Assembly: GCF_001659605.2 (NCBI RefSeq)
Contig: NC_035169.2
Location: 15,314,263-15,378,262, forward strand
DNA: 64,000 nt
Direction of reading: 5' to 3'
Origin: Manihot esculenta
Taxonomy: Eukaryota; Streptophyta; Magnoliopsida; Malpighiales; Euphorbiaceae
Shown here: positions 58,122 to 64,000 of the stretch, in pieces
Layout: every line of letters begins with the position of its first letter
How positions within the stretch are numbered: position 1 is the stretch's first letter
Translations under genes and position numbers: made by a program
Notes under the pieces: model-generated
What the model was told of the DNA's origin: nothing
Seen by the model: the letters and a program-made list of their open reading frames with translations, nothing else
Database searches by the model: none

Positions 58122-59612
58122 TGTAATACCCGGCTAGACTCCGGCATCGGAATTCCCACTTTCCGGCGGAATCTCGAATGTCGGAACCCTCTAGAAGGGT
58201 AAAACATGGTTTTCTAAAGTGTTTTCATGTGTTTTTATGGTTTTAATAAAGAAAGAAATTGAGTTTTGAAAGAAAAATACCAAGGAAGAAAAACCCAAGT
58301 TCGGCCGCCGAACCTCAAGTTCGGCCGCCGAACATGGCGAGTTTGCGGAACCACCTTTGGCCCCCGAAGGTGGTCTAGCCAGCCACCTATAAAAGGCCCC
58401 TTATCCAAAAATGGGCGAGTTTTCTCTCTCTATTTTCGGGCATAGGTGAGATTTTGCCCTTCCATGGTCGATTTGTTGTTTTCCTTCAATCTTTTTTAGC
58501 TTTTGGGGAGTTGTTTAGAGTCGTTAGAGTTTGTTTGGTCCCTCATTTGAGTCCACCTGTGTAGGATCGGACCAGAGGAGCCGAGGAGGCCAGCAGTGTT
58601 AGCTGCTTCAGAGTTAGTTCAGAGTCAGCCAGAGGTGAGTAGAACAAAACTACTTTCTATTTTAAAAGTAATTAAACTCCTAAGCATGTTCATGCATCAC
58701 GTTTTCCATGTTTATAGGTTGTTGCATTAGAATTCACGAATATGATGCATTGCATATTTTGTTGTGGATGTGGATGGTCATTGGATGATCCATTAGTCCT
58801 CGATATGATATAATATGATATGGTATGGAAAGACTAGGGTTGCCCATTCTACGCCCCTGGCACAGAGTAAGGGAAAGACTAGGGTTGCCCATTCTACGCC
58901 CCGGCACAGTTGGACATGTTATGTTATGTTTAAGAGGAAGTCCTGAGGAGCTCCGTCGAGGGCCGGGCATTTATTGGATATGTAGAGGGCTATTGGTGAC
59001 AATACCATCTTAAGGTGATTTACTTGTGTTGTGATGCATTTCATAAAAGCATGTGATATTGAAATTATTTTATTGTTCTGCTCACTAGCCTCTTGTAGCT
59101 TATCCCATTTCCCCTAACCCCCAGGTTTGCAGGTTCAGGATAGACCGAGAAGTCTTCAAGGTTGAAGGTTGTTTTAATTGTAATAGATTAGTAGTGGACA
59201 TGAAATGTAAAATGGTATGTTGTAATGTAATGTAAAGAATGTTTCATGGTTTAGTATTATGCTTGGCCCTAATTGTAGTGGTGATCCCTTTTTTGTACAT
59301 GATCTTATGTTAATGTTCTAATGATGAGTTATGTTGAATCAGGCTTGACTTATGATATGTTGACCCAACTAGAGCATACCCAACTAGAGCATTTTATGAG
59401 GGCTCTAGTATGGGGTTTGTATGTTTTTAGCTATAGTGCATGCACAGGTCAAGCTTCGTGTATGAAAAAGTTTAAGGTTTTATGGAAATGTTGATCATGT
59501 ATGGGATTTATCAGGTATGATAGGATGTATAGTAGGCTTGCTATGGGTCCCGGCGACCTTAAGTCGATCTGGATCCTAGCGCCGGTAGCGGTCCGGCTTC
59601 CAGGTCGTTACA
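58122..59612 (+). repeat. T3 5' LTR
   Basis: TGTAATACCCGG...CAGGTCGTTACA. TATAAAAG at 58388-58395. Only two TTCGGCCGCCGAA dyads (about 58301 and 58319) are present. Two copies of a diverged block (GACTAGGGTTGCCCATTCTA) lie at about 58831 and 58876. The partner LTR is outside the window. Confidence 0.92.
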
Positions 59613-59615
59613 GAT

Positions 59616-59628
59616 TGGTATCAGAGCC
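59616..59628 (+). promoter_or_regulatory. T3 primer-binding site (initiator tRNA-Met)
   Basis: TGGTATCAGAGCC, three bases after the LTR. Confidence 0.93.
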
Positions 59629-59871
59629 CTAGGTTCATATGGTCGGACCTAGAGAGTGTCGGGCTCATAGATGTCATAGAAGGGCAAGCACAATAGGAAA
59701 ATCATGTCCACTAGGATAGGATGTGGAGTCATGTCTTGATGATGATGTGTAATGTCATGACCATATGCATGTGCATTAATGATATGCTATGTATGTTGTG
59801 GGTTCATGTGCTTCCACATGAACCATATAATGCTAATGCTATGTGTTTTATGTTATTTTTTCAGAAGTAAG

Positions 59872-61080
59872 ATGCGAGGCACTCGTCGATCTGCACGATT
59901 GATTGGAGTCCCACCAGAGAATGAGGGCATGGATGCCCGTCCCCCTGCATTGCCAAGAGCAATGTCATGCAGGTCAAGTAAAGAGGGAATGTCAAGGGAC
60001 CCTAGAAGGTCTTTTAATGTAAGCAGGAGGGGGACAGTTCAGGATAGAATGTCAGCTGATGTAAGGGGATCAGAGGAGGATGAGCAGAGAAGAGATGGTA
60101 GCTTGGGTATGAGCATGTCGGAAGAGGGCATAGGAGAATCTCAAGGAGGTGCTCAGGCCTCGGGATTTGGTCATCCGCCCCAGTATCAACCCTTTCCTCA
60201 GGGCCCAGGGTATTCGATAGGGGTTACATCGGATTACTCCAGCTTTAACCCATACCCCTCCTACATGCCTTACCCTCCTTTTTACCCACCATATCCCCAG
60301 TACCCTATGTATCCACCCTCACCCTTCTATCCAAATCTAGCAAACCCTAACCCAGGGAATGTTGCACCTCCTCCTCCACCAGCAGAACCCATGGTCCCAG
60401 ATATCCAAACACCCCAACCTAGCTCATCTGTGGGGAGCAAGGTAAAGATGACCGACTATTTGAAGTTGGATGCCCCCAAGTTTAAAACAGGAGATGACCC
60501 GTTTGAGTATCTCAAGACGGTGAAGATGATAACGGATGAGCTAAGAACTAGTGACAGTAGAGCCATTCAGATGGAGGGGTTCATGCTGAAGTGCAAGAAA
60601 GCAAGAGAATGGTTCAAAAACTATATGGACCCGAGGTTGGAAAGCTTGTCCTGGGAGCAGTTTGCTAATGAGTTTGCAGGATGGGCTTTTTCGGATAGTT
60701 CAAAAGGGCTAAAGGTGGTTGAGTTTGAACAGTTAAGGCAAACGGAGGAATACACAGACAGGTTTCTGGAGTTGCTGCAATATGTGGGCCAAGCTTCTGA
60801 TACAGATCAGAAGAAGGCTAGGAGGTATACCATGAGGCTCCACCCCAGGTATTCCTCCCTAATTCTAGCAGCAGAGAGAGAGGACTTCCACACCATAGTG
60901 GATGCAGCACGAAAGATGAAGGCTAGTGCTATCATTCAGGAGACAGTTAAGCAGTCAGTGGCACAGTCTTCGGGTTCCAAGACCCCAGGTGGGGGAAAGT
61001 TAGATCCCTCTTCTCTGAGTGCAGCAGCTTCAAGTAGTAAGAAGTGGGGCAGATCCAAGCCCAAGAAGAATAAGTTCTAG
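59872..61080 (+). pseudogene. T3 gag, truncated by a stop before the zinc knuckle
   Basis: Starts MRGTRRSARLIGVPPENEG. A TTTTTTCAG splice-acceptor-like stretch directly precedes the ATG, as in T1 (CTGCCTTTCAG). The gag core has [19 protein letters not shown] and [13 protein letters not shown] at 61078-61080 replaces the Trp codon of the KKNKFWNK segment (TGG in T1), a one-base nonsense change. The same frame continues with the zinc knuckle and pol. Confidence 0.9.
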
Positions 61081-61086
61081 AACCGT

Positions 61087-63156
61087 TTGAAGTCAGGTCT
61101 GGGATTGGGCGGTGGCTCGAGCTCAGGTTCAGATGGTGCAGAGTGCTTGAGGTGTGGTAAGCCACACAAGGGAGTATGTCGGTTTGGGATGACAGCCTGC
61201 TTCAGGTGTGGGCAGGAGGGACATATGGCTAAGGAGTGTCCTAGGGCACCTTTTATGGCACAGTCCCAGCAGACGGCTTCAGGTAGTGTGGCCCAGCCAG
61301 TAGCCCCAGCCATGACTCAGGGTAGCAGCAAAGGCAGAGGGAGAGGGGCAGCCTCTTCTTCAGTAGGTTCCCGGGGTGAAGGTCCGTCAGCTCTAGCTCG
61401 GATCTTCACTATGACACAGCAGGAGGCAAACACATCCAACACCGTGGTGTCAGGTAATCTCATCATTGGTTGTTCAGATGTGTATGCGTTAATGGACCCT
61501 GGTGCATCTCATTTTTTTGTTGCTTCGAGAGCCGTAGAGAGGTTGGGTTTGATAGTTTTTGGGTTAGAGTGTCCCCTCTGGGTTAGTGGACCCAAGTGTG
61601 ACCCATCAGTAGCAGAGTCAGTCTGCAGGTTCAGTCCAGTATTTGTTGAAGGTAGATGCCTTCCAGCCGACCTTGTGGTTCTAGATTTGACGGATTTTGA
61701 TGTCATTCTAGGGATGGATTGGCTATCTACTCATGGTGCTACCTTGGATTGCAGAGACAAGGTAGTCAAGTTCAGAGATCAGGATGGGTTAGAGGTTGTC
61801 TTCAGGGGAGACAGGAGGGGTATGCCTAGAGGTCTGATATCAGCCCTGCAGGCTCGTAGGTTGCTCAGGAGGGGTTGTCAGGGGTTTCTAGCTCATGTGA
61901 GAGAGCTTGATAGTCAGGTTAGGGAGCCCGCCTCAGTGCCCGTGGTCAGAGAGTTTCTAGATGTCTTCCCAGACGAGCTTCCAGGACTACCACCTGCTAG
62001 GGAGATAGAGTTTGAAATAGAATTGATGCCTGGAACCAGACCAATCTCTATCCCTCCCTACAGGATGGCACCAGCAAAGCTGAAGGAGCTAAAGGAGCAG
62101 TTGCAAGAGTTGGTAGACAAGGGTTTTATCCGACCGAGTACCTCACCTTTGGGTGCTCCAGTGCTGTTTGTAAAGAAGAAGGATGGATCCTTGAGACTTT
62201 GTATCGACTACAGGCAGTTGAACAAAGTCACTACCAAGAACAAGTATCTGTTACCTAAGATCGACGATCTATTCGACCAGCTAGCTGGAGCATGTTGTTT
62301 CTCCAAGATAGAGCTGAGATCCGGGTACCATCAGCTGAGAATCAGAGAAGAAGATGTGCCGAAGACGGCGTTCAGGACCAGATATGGGCATTATGAGTTC
62401 CTAGTAATGCCGTTTGGGCTAACCAATGCCCCTGCAGTATTCATGGATCTCATGAACAGAGTTTTCAGTCAGTATCTGGATCACTTTGTTATCATTTTCA
62501 TTGACGATATCTTAGTGTATTCCAGAAACGCAGAGGAGCATGCCCATCATCAGAGGATAGTTCTGCAGACCCTGAGGGAGCATGGCTTGTATGCCAAGTT
62601 CTCCAAGTGTGAGTTCTGGTTAAGGAGCATCTCATTTTTGGGGCATGTTGTGTCAGAACAGGGAATTGAAGTGAACCCCAAGAAGGTGGAAGCTGTAGCT
62701 AACTGGCCTAGACCCACTACAGTTACAGAGATTAAGAGCTTTCTGGGTTTGGCAGGTTACTACAGGAGGTTCGTTCAGGACTTCTCCAAAATTACCGCTC
62801 CTATGACCAGACTGACAAAGAAGAACCAGAGGTTTGTGTGGTCTGAGCAGTGTGAGGAAAGCTTTGAAGAGCTGAAGAAAAGGTTGATGTCAGCACCGGT
62901 GTTAGCTCTGCCTACCAGTAATGAAGACTTCACAGTGTTTTGTGATGCGTCCCGTGTGGGACTAGGTTGTGTGTTGATGCAAAATGAGAGGGTAATTGCT
63001 TATGCTTCTAGGCTGCGGAAGAAGCATGAGTTAAATTATCCTACACATGACCTAGAGATGGCAGCTGTGATCTTTGCACTCAAGATGTGGAGACATTACC
63101 TGTATGGGATTAAATGTGAGATCTTCACAGATCATAAAACTTGCAGTACATCTTGA
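61087..63156 (+). pseudogene. T3 zinc knuckle, protease, RT and RNase H
   Basis: Continues the gag frame past the single [21 protein letters not shown], protease [14 protein letters not shown] and [12 protein letters not shown], and full RT with [39 protein letters not shown] and [11 protein letters not shown] (catalytic), then connection [15 protein letters not shown] and RNase [35 protein letters not shown] one-base deletion in the segment CATAAAACTTGCAG (CATAAGAGCCTGCAG in T1) shifts the frame near 63140. All visible RT catalytic residues are intact. Confidence 0.92.
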
Positions 63157-64000
63157 GTCAGAGAGAGTTGAATCTGAGGCAGAGAAGATGGGTGGAAGTG
63201 CTTAGTGACTATGATTGCAAAATTCAGTACCATCCGGGCAAGGCAAATATTGTGGCAGATGCCCTAAGCCGGAAATCACTTGGCAGTCTATCCCATGTCA
63301 CAGCAGAGAGAAGACCGATGGTGAGGGAATTCTATAAGCTCATTACTGAAGGGCTGCAGTTGGAGTTGTCTGGTACAGGTGCTTTGATAGCTCAAATGAG
63401 AGTGACACCCGTGTTTCTGGAGCAAGTGGCTCAGAAACAGCATGAGGACTCAGAGTTAGTGAAAATTGCCAAGACTGTTCAGTCAGGCAAGAATGAAGAG
63501 TTCAGATTTGACAACAAAGAGATCCTCCGCTATGGGAACAGGTTATGTGTACCAGATGACGTGAGTCTGAAGGGAGACATTATGGGAGAAGCTTATAATG
63601 CTAGATACAGTGTTCACCCTGGAGCCACCAAAATGTATCAAGATCTGAAGAGACTTTATTGGTGGCCAGCTATGAAGAGAGAAGTGGCACAGTTTGTGTC
63701 CGCCTGCGAGGTATGTCAGAGGGTGAAGCTGGAACATCAGAAGCCGGCTGGAATGCTTAACCCACTGCCGATTCCAGAGTGGAAATGGGAGAATATAGCT
63801 ATGGATTTTGTGGTGGGGTTACCGGCAACGTCCAACAGGTTGGACTCCATATGGGTGATTAAGGACAGACTAACTAAATCTGCTCACTTCATCCCTGTCA
63901 GGAGTGGCTATTCTGTGGACAAGTTAGCGCAGGTGTATGTTGATAAAGTGGTCAGGTTGCATGGGACTCCCGTTTCAATAGTGTTAGATAGGGGACCCCA
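63141..64000 (+). pseudogene. T3 RNase H end and integrase, open to the window edge
   Basis: In the shifted frame the sequence is open for about 286 codons. It has [35 protein letters not shown], the integrase finger (HPGATKMYQDLKRLYWWPAM, CEVCQRVKLEH), the first catalytic Asp in ENIAMDFVVGLPATSN and the beginning of the second motif at the very end (SIVLDRGP; relatives have VSDRGP, so Ser is changed but Asp is kept). Apart from the frameshift at about 63140 no lesion is seen, so T3 needs only two point lesions to explain its defects in the visible part. Confidence 0.85.

Larger units (their letters stand above)
58122..64000 (+). mobile_element. T3: Tekay/Del-type chromovirus (plus), runs off the window
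   Basis: The 5' LTR is 58122-59612, preceded by ATCAG (58117-58121), the presumed TSD. PBS at 59616; gag-pol from 59872 to beyond 64000. Same family as T1 and T2, but the LTR is only 1491 bp, mainly because the dyad-rich segment after the TATA region is missing. Coding has few lesions, so it is better preserved than T1 and T2. Confidence 0.93.

Overview
The window is plant nuclear DNA from gene-poor, probably pericentromeric, chromatin. No intact host gene, rRNA or tRNA gene was found. Plant origin is shown by Athila-clade and chromodomain (Tekay/Del-type) Ty3/gypsy elements, a Ty1/copia element, plant-type primer-binding sites (tRNA-Asp, initiator tRNA-Met) and a SINE. A eudicot is likely; a Euphorbiaceae source such as cassava is only an impression from the LTR style.

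Layout. Positions 1-4334 are AT-rich intergenic DNA with a microsatellite, a MITE-like fold-back element (1572-2141) and a short SINE with a 17-bp target-site duplication (TSD). Positions 4340-12196 hold a young non-autonomous LTR element (702-bp LTRs, TSD ATACT). It has no gag-pol, but carries host-gene-like fragments and 2.3 kb of tandem repeats, including a 27-bp dyad array. From about 12.5 kb onward everything lies in nested retrotransposons. The outermost is an old plus-strand Athila-like element (LTR end, degenerate PBS and gag remnant at about 12500-13876, gag continuing at 32527-33072). It was split twice. First, an old minus-strand Athila copy (13877-32526) entered, and its 5' LTR was later split by a young minus-strand Athila element (19746-31716, TSD GTTAT). 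That young element has a 1721-codon gag-pol frame and a separate 579-codon third ORF. Second, a minus-strand Ty1/copia element (33073 to beyond the window) entered the outer gag remnant. The copia element holds a solo Athila-type LTR (33855-35762, TSD ATAGA), a minus-strand Tekay-type element T2 (37143-57038, TSD CTTCT), a plus-strand Tekay-type element T1 inside T2's left LTR (37215-47091, TSD CATAG), and a third Tekay-type element T3 (58122 to the window end). T1 therefore sits at the fourth nesting level.

How it works together: each autonomous element follows the usual LTR-PBS-gag-PR-RT-RNaseH-IN-PPT-LTR plan, but every copy here is disabled to some degree. The most notable signals are: (i) a 12-bp motif encoding Ser-Asp-Leu-Pro that has multiplied through the young Athila element, in its U3, in all three inter-domain linkers of the polyprotein, in ORF3 and in the spacers; (ii) two LTRs of that element that are nearly identical in U3 but about 9% different in R-U5, with the switch near the predicted transcription start; (iii) an integrase reading frame lacking the region of the second catalytic Asp; (iv) a perfect 97-bp inverted repeat beside a duplicated copia PPT/LTR start; (v) family-specific short dyad motifs amplified in several unrelated LTR elements.
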